This document shows positions 52,748 to 61,251 of a stretch of 64,000 bases of DNA, piece after piece (positions within the stretch are counted from its first letter, which is position 1; the number at the start of each line of letters is the position of its first letter). The stretch is from Streptomyces panaciradicis (GTDB lineage Bacteria > Actinomycetota > Actinomycetes > Streptomycetales > Streptomycetaceae): contig NZ_JAMGBF010000061.1 of assembly GCF_023516615.1 (NCBI RefSeq), forward strand, positions 1-64,000, in the 5' to 3' direction. The notes under the pieces are model-generated. The model made no database searches. It saw only the letters and a program-made list of their open reading frames with translations, and was not told the DNA's origin. The translations under genes and the position numbers were made by a program.

Positions 52748-53895
52748 GCGGCCTCCTCGGGGAAGCGGTCGGGGCGGAACGGCGCCAGGTCCAGGTCGGG
52801 TCGCTTGCCGGTCAGCGCCTGGGCGACGAGGTGCCCGGTGCCGGTGGACAGCCCGATGCCGGCGCCCTCGTGGCCGCAGGCGTGGTGCAGGCCGGGAACC
52901 CTGGGGTCGGGGCCGACGGCGGGGAGGTGGTCGGGCATGTACGGGCGGAAGCCGAGGTAGGCGCGGGTGGCGCGCACGTCGGCCAGGAAGGGGAACAGCC
53001 GGGTGGCTCCCGCGGCCAGCGCGCGCACGGCGGGCAGCGAGAAGGTCCGGTCGAAGCCGACCCGTTCGCGGCTCGCGCCGATCAGGACGGGTCCGGCGGC
53101 GGTGCCCTCGACGACCGGCGAGGTCTGCAGGGCGGCCGAGTCGCTGGCCACGTCGGCCACGTAGTCGGCGGCGTACACCTTGTGGCGGATGCGGCGCGGC
53201 AGGGGCTCGGTGACCAGGACGAAGCCGCGGCGCGGCAGAACGGGCAGGTGGACGCCGGCGAGGGCGGCGATCTCGCCGCCCCAGGTGCCGGCCGCGTTGA
53301 CGACGGCCGGGGCGTGCAGGTCGCCCCGGTCGGTGCGCACCCCGCGGACCGCGCCGTCCGGGCCGCGCAGCACGTCCGTCACCCGGTGGCCGGTGAGCAG
53401 GCGGGCGCCCGAGGCGCGCAGCAGGTGGGCGGCTGCCAGGGCGGGCATGACCTGGCCGTCCTGGGGGTAGTGGACGCCGCCCGGCAGTCCGGGGGCGAGG
53501 TGCGGTTCGAGGGCGTAGAGGGTGTCGCCCGCGACCGGTTCGGCGCCGACCCCGGCGGCGCGCTGGGCGTCGGCGAAGCGCTCCAGGGCGGTCAGGCCGC
53601 CCGGGGAGGAGGCGACGACGACACCGCCCTTGGCCTCGTACTCGGCGGAGGCTCCCAGCTCGGCGGCGAGTTCGGTCCACAACCGCCAGGACAGCAGGGC
53701 GAGTTCGAGCTCGGGGCCCGGCTCCTTGTCGGAGACGAGGATGTTGCCCTCGCCGGCGCCGGTCGTGCCGCCGGCCACGCCTCCGCGGTCGACGACGAGG
53801 ACGTCCAGGCCCGCGCGGGCCGCGTACAGGGCGCAGGCGGCGCCCACCATTCCGGCGCCGATGACCACGACATCGCAGGTCAGTGGCTTGCTCAC
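52744..53895 (-). CDS. FAD-dependent D-amino acid/hydroxyproline oxidase subunit (DadA-like)
   Basis: 383 residues, DAO family: FAD-binding VVVIGAGMVGAACALYAARAG, then GGVVVASSPGG, and the C-terminal ACGHEGAGIGLSTGTG. It is the substrate-oxidising beta subunit of the D-hydroxyproline dehydrogenase. GTG at 53895 lies 9 bp from a TATGTCACATA palindrome, consistent with a leaderless or GntR-controlled start. First gene of the catabolic operon. Confidence 0.9.
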   Translation of the reverse strand: MSKPLTCDVVVIGAGMVGAACALYAARAGLDVLVVDRGGVAGGTTGAGEGNILVSDKEPGPELELALLSWRLWTELAAELGASAEYEAKGGVVVASSPGGLTALERFADAQRAAGVGAEPVAGDTLYALEPHLAPGLPGGVHYPQDGQVMPALAAAHLLRASGARLLTGHRVTDVLRGPDGAVRGVRTDRGDLHAPAVVNAAGTWGGEIAALAGVHLPVLPRRGFVLVTEPLPRRIRHKVYAADYVADVASDSAALQTSPVVEGTAAGPVLIGASRERVGFDRTFSLPAVRALAAGATRLFPFLADVRATRAYLGFRPYMPDHLPAVGPDPRVPGLHHACGHEGAGIGLSTGTGHLVAQALTGKRPDLDLAPFRPDRFPEEAA

Positions 53896-53903
53896 GCCAG
53901 TAC

Positions 53904-53914
53904 TATGTCACATA
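53904..53914. promoter_or_regulatory. TATGT-C-ACATA palindrome at the hydroxyproline operon start
   Basis: A perfect 5-bp inverted repeat with one central base, 9 bp upstream of the DadA-like GTG. TAGTAC follows as a possible -10 in the minus direction. GntR-type size; it may be where the local GntR protein acts. Confidence 0.6.
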
Positions 53915-53974
53915 TCGCACGCGCTGGGAACGCCTTCGCCTCCCCCGACGCCGCCGCCTCGCGCGCCCCGCCCC

Positions 53975-54790
53975 TCAGACCCGGCTCCCGGTCGCCGTGT
54001 CGGCCGACAGCCGCTGGGCGACGTAGATCGGCAGGACGGAGAGCAGTACCAGGACGGCCGCCACCACGTTCACCACGGGCGCCTGCTGGGGCCTGGTCAT
54101 GTTGTCGAAGATCCAGATGGGGAGGGTCTCGATGCCGGGCCCGGCGGTGAACGTGGTCACCACGATCTCGTCGAAGGAGAGCGCGAAGGCGAGCAGTCCG
54201 CCCGCGAGGAGGGCCGAACGCACCAGCGGGAAGGTGACGTCGACGAAGGCGCGGAAGGTGTCGGCGCCCAGGTCCATCGCGGCCTCCTCGTAGGAGCCGG
54301 AGGTGCGCCGCAGCCGGGCGACGACGTTGTTGAAGACGACGACGATGCAGAACGTGGCGTGGCCGACGATCACGGTGAACAGGCCCAGGCCCACCCCCAG
54401 TGGCTTCAGGACCGTGCCGAAGGCCGAGTTGAGGGCGATGCCGGTGACGATGCCGGGCAGGGCGATCGGCAGGACGACCACGAAGGAGATCGTGCCGCGG
54501 CCGAAGAACCGGTGCCGGGCGACGGCGAACGCGATCAGCGTGCCGAGGACGAGGGCGATCGCGGTCGCCCCCAGCCCGGCCTTGACCGAGGTCCACAGCG
54601 CCTCGCGCGCACCGGAGTTGCGCCAGGCGACGGACCACCAGTGCAGGGTCAGACCGGGCGGCGGCCAGCTCGCGCTGCGGTCGGGGTTCAGGGAGTTGAC
54701 GACGACGAGCAGCAGGGGCACGTAGATCACGGCGAAGCCGGCCCCGGCGGCGACGCGCAGGGCGATGCGCGCGGAACGCGAGAGTTGCAC
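53975..54790 (-). CDS. Polyamine-type ABC transporter permease, PotC-like
   Basis: 271 residues with six membrane spans and the EAA-type loop SYEEAAMDLGADTFRAFVDV. PotC-like inner-membrane permease of an amino acid/polyamine-class importer. Last of the four transport genes, directly ahead of the hydroxyproline dehydrogenase operon, suggesting the imported compound feeds that pathway. Confidence 0.92.
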   Translation of the reverse strand: MQLSRSARIALRVAAGAGFAVIYVPLLLVVVNSLNPDRSASWPPPGLTLHWWSVAWRNSGAREALWTSVKAGLGATAIALVLGTLIAFAVARHRFFGRGTISFVVVLPIALPGIVTGIALNSAFGTVLKPLGVGLGLFTVIVGHATFCIVVVFNNVVARLRRTSGSYEEAAMDLGADTFRAFVDVTFPLVRSALLAGGLLAFALSFDEIVVTTFTAGPGIETLPIWIFDNMTRPQQAPVVNVVAAVLVLLSVLPIYVAQRLSADTATGSRV

Positions 54791-54811
54791 GGCGGGCTCC
54801 TTCTCCAGGCT

Positions 54812-55675
54812 CTACAGGCTGCTGAGCGCGCCCGTACGCCGCATGGCGAGCAGGTACAGGACGATGACGACGACCGGGACCGTGCCGAGCGCGGCGGCCA
54901 TGGGCAGGTTGAGCTCGATGTTGGAGTACACGAGGTTGCCGATCAGCTGGGTCTTGCCGCCGACGATCTGCACGGTGATGTAGTCGCCGAGGCTGAGCGA
55001 GAACGTGAAGATCGACCCGGCGGCGACGGACGGCAGCACCATCGGCAGCACGACCGAGCGGAAGGTGCGCCAGGTCCTGGCCCCCAGGTCGGCGGAAGCG
55101 TCGAGCAGGTTGGCGGGCAACTGCTCCAGGGCCGTGTGGATCGGCAGGATCATGTACGGCAGCCAGAGGTAGGTCAGGGTCAGTACGGCGGCCGGCAGAC
55201 CGAAGCCGGGGCCGCTGAGCCCGAACGGCCTGAGCATCCAGTCGGCGAGTCCGCCCTCGGACAGGATCAGCCGCCACGCGTACACCTTGACCAGGTAACT
55301 GGCCCACAGCGGGGTGAGGATGGCGACGACGAGCAGCGGGCGCCACCTGGGCCGGGCGACCCGGGCGGTGTAGAAGGCGACCGGGAAGGCGAGGACGGCG
55401 CACAGCACGGTCACCGCGGCGGCCACCCCCACGCTCCGCAGGATCACCTGCCGGTAGACGGGCGTCGTGAACAGCTCGTGGAAGTTGTCGGCCGACCAGA
55501 CCTTCACGACCTCGGAGGTGAAGGAGTCCGTCGTCCAGAACGCGGAGACGAACAGCACCGTGAGCGAGCCGAGGTAGAGCACGGCCAGCCACAACAGCGG
55601 GGCGGTCAGCAGCAGGGCCAGACGGAGGCGGGGGCGGCGGTGCAGCGCCCCCGCGGTCCGGGTCAGCAGGGACAC
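54812..55675 (-). CDS. Polyamine-type ABC transporter permease, PotB-like
   Basis: 287 residues, six spans, EAA loop NLLDASADLGARTWRTFRSV. Partner of the PotC-like permease. ATG/GTG at 55675 is 3 bp after the binding-protein stop; tight operon. Confidence 0.92.
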   Translation of the reverse strand: MSLLTRTAGALHRRPRLRLALLLTAPLLWLAVLYLGSLTVLFVSAFWTTDSFTSEVVKVWSADNFHELFTTPVYRQVILRSVGVAAAVTVLCAVLAFPVAFYTARVARPRWRPLLVVAILTPLWASYLVKVYAWRLILSEGGLADWMLRPFGLSGPGFGLPAAVLTLTYLWLPYMILPIHTALEQLPANLLDASADLGARTWRTFRSVVLPMVLPSVAAGSIFTFSLSLGDYITVQIVGGKTQLIGNLVYSNIELNLPMAAALGTVPVVVIVLYLLAMRRTGALSSL

Positions 55676-55678
55676 GCC

Positions 55679-56872
55679 TCAGCCCTTGATCTCGGTCCAG
55701 GCCTGCACCCACTTGGCGTAGGGCACGCACTTGACGTCGGTGCGGCCGTCGAGGCACTGCTCGATCGGGGTGTTCCAGAAGGCGATGTTCTTCCAGTAGC
55801 CCTCGTCGGCCGCGTGGTAGGAGGCGCAGAAGTTCTTGTCGCTGGTGAGGTCGCAGGCCTTGGAGTTGGCGGGCGCCTCGCCGAAGTACTCGGCGACCTG
55901 GGCGTTGACCTTCGGGGAGACGATCCAGTCCAGCCATTTGTAGGCGCAGTTGGGGTGCTTGGCCTTGGCGGCGACCATCCAGGTGTCGGACCAGCCGGTC
56001 GAACCCTCCTTGGGCACGAACGCCTTGACCTTGGCGCCCTCGTCCGCGGCGAGGTTGGCGATGACCTGCCAGGTCGTGCCGACGACGGAGTCACCGCTCT
56101 TGAAGGCGGAGATCTCCTTGAGGTAGTCGCTCCAGTACTCGCCGATGTCCGCGTTCTGCTTCTTCAGCAGGCTCACGGCCGCGTCGAACTGCTTCTGGTC
56201 CAGCGCGTAGGGGTCCTTGATCTTCAACTCGGGCTTCGTGGCCTTGAGATACAGGGCGGCGTCGGCGATGTAGATCGGGGAGTCGTAGGCGGTGACGTGG
56301 CCCTTGTGCTTCGGGGCGTCGCCGAAGACGGCGGACCAGGAGGTGGGCGCGGGGGTGACCTTCTGGGTGTTGTACATCAGCAGGTTGGCGCCGCGGCCGT
56401 GCGGGATGCCGTACATCTGCCCCTTGACGGAGTTCCAGGCGCCGTTCTTCAGGCCGCTGAAGATGTCCTTGTAGTTGGGGACGAGCTTGGTGTTGACGGG
56501 GGCGGCGTCGCCGGAGGCGATCAGGCGCAGGGAGGCGTCGCCGGAGGCGGAGACGGCGTCGTACTCGCCGGTCTTCATCAGCTTGACCATCTCGTCGGAG
56601 CTGGCGGCGACCTTGGAGTTCACCCGGCAGCCGGTCTGCTTCTCGAAGTCGGTGACCCAGTCGACCTTGGGGTCGTTGGAGCCGTCCTCGACGTAGCCGG
56701 CCCAGGCGATCAGGTTGACGCTGCCCTCGGACCTGCCGAGTTTCGACGGCGCCTTGAGATCAGGGGGGTTGAGGCCGCCGGCCGCCGAGCCGCCGCCGGA
56801 GTCGCAGGCGGTGGCGGCCAGCAGGAGTGCGGCGGCACTGGCCGCGACCTGGAGGGTTCGGGTGAGGCGCAC
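55679..56872 (-). CDS. Polyamine-type ABC transporter binding lipoprotein, PotD-like
   Basis: 397 residues. Lipobox LLAATAC near residue 23; family-type core with VNLIAWAGYVEDG, YDAVSASGDASLRLI and MYGIPHGRGANLLMYN. PotD/SBP_bac_8 fold. Acidic residues lining the cleft are expected for cationic ligands, though several Trp/Phe suit betaines or hydroxyprolines. GTG at 56872 follows GGGAGAA by 5 bases. Confidence 0.92.
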   Translation of the reverse strand: MRLTRTLQVAASAAALLLAATACDSGGGSAAGGLNPPDLKAPSKLGRSEGSVNLIAWAGYVEDGSNDPKVDWVTDFEKQTGCRVNSKVAASSDEMVKLMKTGEYDAVSASGDASLRLIASGDAAPVNTKLVPNYKDIFSGLKNGAWNSVKGQMYGIPHGRGANLLMYNTQKVTPAPTSWSAVFGDAPKHKGHVTAYDSPIYIADAALYLKATKPELKIKDPYALDQKQFDAAVSLLKKQNADIGEYWSDYLKEISAFKSGDSVVGTTWQVIANLAADEGAKVKAFVPKEGSTGWSDTWMVAAKAKHPNCAYKWLDWIVSPKVNAQVAEYFGEAPANSKACDLTSDKNFCASYHAADEGYWKNIAFWNTPIEQCLDGRTDVKCVPYAKWVQAWTEIKG

Positions 56873-56914
56873 GTCGTTCTCCCAATCGAGGTGGAGCGTC
56901 GAGGTGGAGCGGGA

Positions 56915-57952
56915 TCAGCGGTGGTCCGGGACCGGGACGGTGTGGCGGCGGTTCCACTGGAGGCGCACCCGGGTGCCGCGGTAGGCGGCCACGTCCTCGG
57001 CGGAGGTCTCCAGGTTCTGCTGGAGGGCGGTGAGGCGGCCGCCGGCGTCGAGGTCGACGAGGAAGCGGGTGGCGTCGCCGAGGTAGACGACCTCGGCGAC
57101 GGTGCCGACGGCGGTGGTGTGCTCCGGCTCGTCGGGTTCGGCGGACTCCTTCAGCACACGGATCTTCTCCGGGCGGATGCTGTAGATGCCGGGGGTGCCG
57201 ACGACCCGCTGGGCGGACTCGCCCTCCAGCAGGTTGGAGGTGCCGACGAAGGAGGCGACGAACGCGGTCGCGGGGCGTTCGTAGATCTCGGCGGGGGCGC
57301 CGACCTGTTCGATGCGGCCCTGGTTGAAGACGGCGATGCGGTCGCTCATCGTCAGGGCCTCCTCCTGGTCGTGGGTGACGAAGACGAAGGTGATGCCGAC
57401 CTCGCGCTGCAGGGCCTTGAGCTCGACCTGCATCTGCTCGCGCAGCTTCAGGTCGAGGGCGCCCAGCGGTTCGTCCAGGAGCAGCACCCGCGGCCGCCCC
57501 ACCAGGGCGCGGGCGAGGGCGACGCGCTGGCGCTGGCCGCCGGAGAGCTGTGCGGGCCGGCGCTTGCCGAAGCCCTCCAGCCGGACCTCGGTGAGGGCCT
57601 TGCGCGCCCGTACCAGCCGCTCGGCCTTGGGGACCTTGCGGACCTTGAGGGGGTAGGCGACGTTCTGCTCGACGGTCATGTGCGGGAAGAGGGCGTAGTC
57701 CTGGAAGACCGTGTGCACGTCCCGCTCGAAGGGGGCGAGGCCCGTGACCTCCTGGCCCGCGAGCTCGATGCGTCCGGACGTAGGTGTCTCGAACCCGGCG
57801 ATCATCCTCAGGACCGTGGTCTTGCCGGACCCGGACGGCCCGAGCATCGAGAAGAACTCGCCGTCCCCGATGTCCAGGTCGACCCCGGCCACGGCGTCGG
57901 TCTCCCCGAACGACTTCCGCAGATCCCGCAGCCGGATCGCACTTCCCTCCAT
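56915..57952 (-). CDS. Polyamine-type ABC transporter ATP-binding protein, PotA-like
   Basis: 345 residues. Walker A LGPSGSGKTT, signature LSGGQRQRVALARAL, Walker B LLLDEPLGALD, H-loop VTHDQEEAL, and a C-terminal TOBE domain. First gene of the transporter operon. ATG at 57952 (MEGSAIRLRD) follows AGAAAGG; upstream in-frame codons extend into the promoter region. Divergent from a GntR regulator. Confidence 0.93.
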   Translation of the reverse strand: MEGSAIRLRDLRKSFGETDAVAGVDLDIGDGEFFSMLGPSGSGKTTVLRMIAGFETPTSGRIELAGQEVTGLAPFERDVHTVFQDYALFPHMTVEQNVAYPLKVRKVPKAERLVRARKALTEVRLEGFGKRRPAQLSGGQRQRVALARALVGRPRVLLLDEPLGALDLKLREQMQVELKALQREVGITFVFVTHDQEEALTMSDRIAVFNQGRIEQVGAPAEIYERPATAFVASFVGTSNLLEGESAQRVVGTPGIYSIRPEKIRVLKESAEPDEPEHTTAVGTVAEVVYLGDATRFLVDLDAGGRLTALQQNLETSAEDVAAYRGTRVRLQWNRRHTVPVPDHR

Positions 57953-58015
57953 GCAGGGGAACCTTTCTGGCGCTGTCCTCGTTTCACGGAAAGATATGAA
58001 GTCATAGTTCAAAGC

Positions 58016-58043
58016 TCAAGGCCCCCTTAGGGTAAAGCTTGAG
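58016..58043. promoter_or_regulatory. Inverted repeat between potA-like and GntR genes
   Basis: CTCAAG (58016-58021) and CTTGAG (58038-58043) face each other across 16 bp in the 112-bp divergent gap, itself AT-richer than its surroundings (AAAGATATGAAGTCATAG). Likely GntR-controlled promoters; the short arms limit confidence. Confidence 0.45.
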
Positions 58044-58064
58044 TCAACACGGAAGGTGGTGGCC

Positions 58065-58805
58065 GTGAAGCAGCAGCAGACGGACGGCGGCGCCCGCGGA
58101 GCCGTCTTCGCCCCGGTCGACAGCCGGGCGCGGGTGGACGCGGTCGTGCGCCGCATCGGCGACGCCATCGAGCTCGGCCTGCTCGCCGACGGCGAGCAGC
58201 TGCCCGGCGAGACCGAGCTGGCCGGCCGGCTCGGGGTGTCCACCGTGACGCTGCGCGAGGCCCTCATGGCCCTGCGCCAGCAGGGCCTGGTCACCACCCG
58301 CCGCGGCCGCGGCGGCGGCTCCTTCGTGTCCCTCCCCGAGGTCCCCGGCGAGGAGCGCCTCAGGGCCCGCCTGCGCGGCTGGAGCACCGAGGAACTGCGC
58401 GACCTCGGCGACCACTGGGCGGCCCTGTCGGGCACGGCGGCACGACTCGCCGCCGAGCGCACGGAACCGGACGACCTCCTGCAACTGCGCCGCACGGCCG
58501 ACGAGTTGGCGCACGCCCAGGACGCACCGGCCCGCAGCCGCGTATACGGCCGCTTCCACGTCGAGCTGGCCGCGGCCGCCCAGTCGGCACGCCTGACCCG
58601 GGAGCAGGTGGCCCTGCAGACCGAGGTCGGGGCCCTGCTGTGCCTTGTGCTCGGGGACGACGAATATCGTGAAGAGGTGGCGGACCGTCACCGCGCCGTA
58701 ATCTCCGCCGTGCAGGATGGGGCCCACGATTCGGCCAGGCAGCTGGCCGAGCGGTGCGTCCTGGAGTCCACGACGCGGCTCATCGCCGTACGGATGTCCC
58801 TCTAG
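58065..58805 (+). CDS. GntR/FadR-type regulator of the polyamine-type importer
   Basis: 246 residues. Winged helix LPGETELAGRLGVSTVTLREALMALRQQGLV is followed by a FadR/FCD-like helical domain. Divergent from potA-like and directly before a cache-domain gene, a layout suggesting local control by an incoming ligand. GTG at 58065 follows GGAAGG by 8 bases; GTGs at 58056 and 58059 are alternatives. Confidence 0.9.
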   Translation: MKQQQTDGGARGAVFAPVDSRARVDAVVRRIGDAIELGLLADGEQLPGETELAGRLGVSTVTLREALMALRQQGLVTTRRGRGGGSFVSLPEVPGEERLRARLRGWSTEELRDLGDHWAALSGTAARLAAERTEPDDLLQLRRTADELAHAQDAPARSRVYGRFHVELAAAAQSARLTREQVALQTEVGALLCLVLGDDEYREEVADRHRAVISAVQDGAHDSARQLAERCVLESTTRLIAVRMSL

Positions 58806-58843
58806 CCGCGCCGCGTCCGGTCACCGTCCGCTGGAGGGCGCGC

Positions 58844-59611
58844 ATGAGGCTCGCGACCACGGCGCTCGGCACGGCAGCGGAGGAGTCGGTCGCGGCCGGG
58901 GTCGGCACCGCCCTTGAGCACGTGTTCGAAGCCGTCTCCGCCACCCGCTCCGAGACGGCCGCCCTGCTGGCCCGGGTGGCCGCCGAGGGCCGCCGCCCCG
59001 CCACCGTGGACCTCGCGGCCCTGCGCCCCGGCCTGCACACGCGGCTCGCCCGCATGGAGCTGGTGTCGGGGGTGGGCTTCGTCGCCGCGCCGGGTCTGCT
59101 CGGCGACGTACCGGCCTGGCTGGAGTGGTGGCAGTCCGACGCGCAGGGGGACGTCCGCCCGCTCCTGCTCGACCTCGACCCCGACCACTCGGCCTACGCC
59201 GACTACACGCACTGGGACTGGTTCGCCCTGCCCCGCGACACCGGCGAGCGCGCGGTGGCGGGACCGTACGTCGACTACCTCTGCTCCGACGAGTACAGCC
59301 TCACGCTGTCCGCGCCGGTCGAGCTGGAGGGCCGGTTCGCCGGGGTCGCCGCCGCCGACGTCTACCTACGGCACTTCGAGGCGGCCGTCCTGCCTCTGCT
59401 ACGGCGGCTGCCCCGCCCGGCGCACCTGGTCAACGCGCGCGGCCGGGTGGCGGCCTCAGCGGACCCGGCGCATCTGGCCGGCTCCCTCACCAAGGGCCCG
59501 GACTTCGCCGCCGTGCTGGAGCGGCGGCGGCCCGCGACGGCCGGCGGCGCCCTCCTCGTCCCCTGCGGGGGCGTGCCGCTCGTCCTGGTGACGCACCCAC
59601 CACTGACATGA
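58844..59611 (+). CDS. Soluble stand-alone cache-domain protein
   Basis: 255 residues. It has the cache/PDC-like core (the TRSETAALLARV helix, the LHTRLARMELVSGVGFVAAPGL segment, WFALPRDTGERAVAGPYVDY and EGRFAGVAAADVYLRHFE). No signal peptide or membrane span is visible, although cache domains normally sense ligands outside the cell. ATG at 58844 follows CTGGAGGG by 6 bases, 38 bp after the GntR gene, so the two are likely co-transcribed. Possible role: cytoplasmic sensor for the imported compound; inferred. Confidence 0.75.
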   Translation: MRLATTALGTAAEESVAAGVGTALEHVFEAVSATRSETAALLARVAAEGRRPATVDLAALRPGLHTRLARMELVSGVGFVAAPGLLGDVPAWLEWWQSDAQGDVRPLLLDLDPDHSAYADYTHWDWFALPRDTGERAVAGPYVDYLCSDEYSLTLSAPVELEGRFAGVAAADVYLRHFEAAVLPLLRRLPRPAHLVNARGRVAASADPAHLAGSLTKGPDFAAVLERRRPATAGGALLVPCGGVPLVLVTHPPLT

Positions 59612-59613
59612 CA

Positions 59614-59638
59614 CCGTCGGCGACCTGAACGCCGACGG
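59614..59638. terminator. Stem-loop between convergent genes
   Basis: CCGTCGGC (59614-59621) pairs with GCCGACGG (59631-59638) around a 9-nt loop, in the 34-bp gap between the cache and MmyB-type genes. Serves both directions. Confidence 0.78.
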
Positions 59639-59645
59639 GGCCAGG

Positions 59646-60308
59646 TCAGCGCTCGGCGGCCGGCACCACCCGCAGGTGCGCGCCCGCCGACCGCGTCCTG
59701 GGCGACCGCGGACGGTCGCGCCGGGTTTCCCGCAGCACCAGCGTCCACCGTGTGTACCCCATCTCGCGCAGGGTCCGCGGCGTCTCGTCGACGACCCGGC
59801 AGTCCGTGGCGCCCCATCGCGGATCGGGGTGGAGCAGGGGCCGCACCGCGCCGTCGTGCTCCACGGCCCGCTCCCCCACCACGCTCATCCAGCGGGGCAG
59901 GCCCTGCCGGTAGGCGGCGTCCATGATGGGATCCTGGGCGATGTCCCGGCGGATGGCCTGCAGACCGTGATCCTGGCCGTACCGCTCCACGGCGGCCGCG
60001 AAATGGGCCAGCATGGGCAGGCACCAGCTCGACTCGTGCTCGCCGAGCACGGTCCCCGCGTCGGGGTGGAACAGGACGAAGCGCAGGAAGTTCTCGCCCG
60101 GCATGGCGGAGGGGTGCGGACCCACCCCGCCGAAAAGTGACGCGAAAGCGTTGTTGGAGAGAACGACGTCCCACCGGTGGTCGAGCACGACCGACGGAAA
60201 GGGAACGGCGTCCAGGAGGGTGGCGTAGTCCTGCAGGTACGCCTGGGCCCCAAGACTCTCGGGGACGGGCCGCGGTGCCGGCCGCCGCCCTCCTGCCTGA
60301 TGTGCCAT
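59646..60308 (-). CDS. Orphan MmyB-type ligand-binding domain protein
   Basis: 220 residues. The PAS-like MmyB LBD is recognisable: YLQDYATLLDAVPFPSVVLD, HRWDVVLSNNAFASLF, ENFLRFVLFHPDAG. In the family it normally follows an N-terminal HTH_31 domain; here the N-terminus is a short Pro/Arg-rich stretch and no HTH exists. It may work with a separate DNA-binding partner. Fatty-acid binding is reported for some MmyB-type domains. ATG at 60308 or just beyond; divergent from the EspR-like gene. Confidence 0.78.
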   Translation of the reverse strand: MAHQAGGRRPAPRPVPESLGAQAYLQDYATLLDAVPFPSVVLDHRWDVVLSNNAFASLFGGVGPHPSAMPGENFLRFVLFHPDAGTVLGEHESSWCLPMLAHFAAAVERYGQDHGLQAIRRDIAQDPIMDAAYRQGLPRWMSVVGERAVEHDGAVRPLLHPDPRWGATDCRVVDETPRTLREMGYTRWTLVLRETRRDRPRSPRTRSAGAHLRVVPAAER

Positions 60309-60422
60309 CGGGAGGTCACCCCTCTTGCCTATGCGGCCTTCACGCGGCGCCTTGATCCTGCGGCCCGGACGCGAGTCGTGTCAACTATCGTGGCATTTCA
60401 TGCTCGTTGACGGCTGAAACTG

Positions 60423-60436
60423 GCCACAGTTGTGGC
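60423..60436. promoter_or_regulatory. GCCACA-TGTGGC inverted repeat
   Basis: GCCACA (60423-60428) and TGTGGC (60431-60436) form a short perfect palindrome in the 224-bp divergent space between the MmyB-type and EspR-like genes. TTGACGG at 60408 may be a -35. Confidence 0.5.
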
Positions 60437-60532
60437 GAGACCTGGATGTGAGTTCGAAACTCCCGGTAATGTCCGTCGAGTTCACGGCAACCGCTTGTGA
60501 GAATCCTGTTGGGAAACGTAGGAGATCTGTCG

Positions 60533-61186
60533 GTGACGGACGGCATCGAGGCTCCGGGCACCACGCCGGCGACCGCCGCGCTCTCGGCAGTCGTCGCTCG
60601 CGTCGGCACGCTCGCCGACCGGCTCGGCGTGCCGCACACGGAGATCTTCGACACCCGCCGTCTCTCGGCCGCCTCCGGTGTTCCCGAACCCGTCGTCAAG
60701 GCCCTCCTCGGCGGCCGCCCGGCCGGCGAACCGGACGTCCAGGCCCGCTTCCTGCAGCGCCTGGACCTGCTGCGCCGCACCCGGCTGAAGCCCAACGGCC
60801 GCAGGTACACCCAGCAGGAGATCGCCGACGGCGCGGGCATGTCCCGCCAGCAGGCCGGGGCCCTGATCAACGGCGACCGCCGCCCGACCATGGAGCACTG
60901 CGACGCCATCCAGCGCTTCTTCCGCGTCCACGCGGGCTTCCTCACCGCCGAGGACCCCGAGGCCCTGACCACCGCGCTGCAGAGCACCGAGCAGGACCTC
61001 CTGCAGCGGCTGGCCGAGCGCGACGAGGCCGGCACCGCCGCGGACCCGCTGGAGAAGCTGCTGCAGGACCACGGCGTGCGCGGCATCGCCTGGCGGGCCG
61101 CCCAACTGCCCACCGACCAGCACCGCGACAAGGTGGCCGAGTGGCTGGACATGCTCCTGGAAGGCGTCAAGCGACCCGAGGGCTAG
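60533..61186 (+). CDS. EspR-like XRE-type regulator
   Basis: 217 residues. A Cro/C1-like helix-turn-helix is present in RRYTQQEIADGAGMSRQQAGALINGDRRP, followed by HCDAIQRFFRVHAGFL and the C-terminal HGVRGIAWRAAQLPTDQHRDKV dimerisation segment; the last two match mycobacterial EspR closely. EspR is a nucleoid-associated-like regulator of cell-wall functions. GTG at 60533 follows AGGAG by 9 bases; the 60497 GTG has none. Confidence 0.85.
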   Translation: MTDGIEAPGTTPATAALSAVVARVGTLADRLGVPHTEIFDTRRLSAASGVPEPVVKALLGGRPAGEPDVQARFLQRLDLLRRTRLKPNGRRYTQQEIADGAGMSRQQAGALINGDRRPTMEHCDAIQRFFRVHAGFLTAEDPEALTTALQSTEQDLLQRLAERDEAGTAADPLEKLLQDHGVRGIAWRAAQLPTDQHRDKVAEWLDMLLEGVKRPEG

Positions 61187-61218
61187 GGCCTGACGTTCGG
61201 ATCAACACGACAGGCCCT
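61183..61218. terminator. Stem-loop after the EspR-like gene and second copy of dispersed motif
   Basis: AGGGCCTG (61185-61192) pairs with CAGGCCCT (61211-61218) around an 18-nt loop that contains CGTT and GGATCA. The same CTAG-GCCTG-CGTT-GGATCA order follows the ligase stop at 16317. Likely terminator built from a repeated intergenic element. Confidence 0.65.
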
Positions 61219-61251
61219 GGAGCCCTCGGCGGCTCGCTCGGCGTGCCGGTG

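Noticed and set aside
53522..58030. A 1502-codon plus-strand open frame opposite the hydroxyproline and Pot-like genes
   Set aside because: It is rich in Gly/Arg/Val/Asp, has no ribosome site or domain, and mirrors well-supported minus-strand genes; typical high-GC antisense openness.
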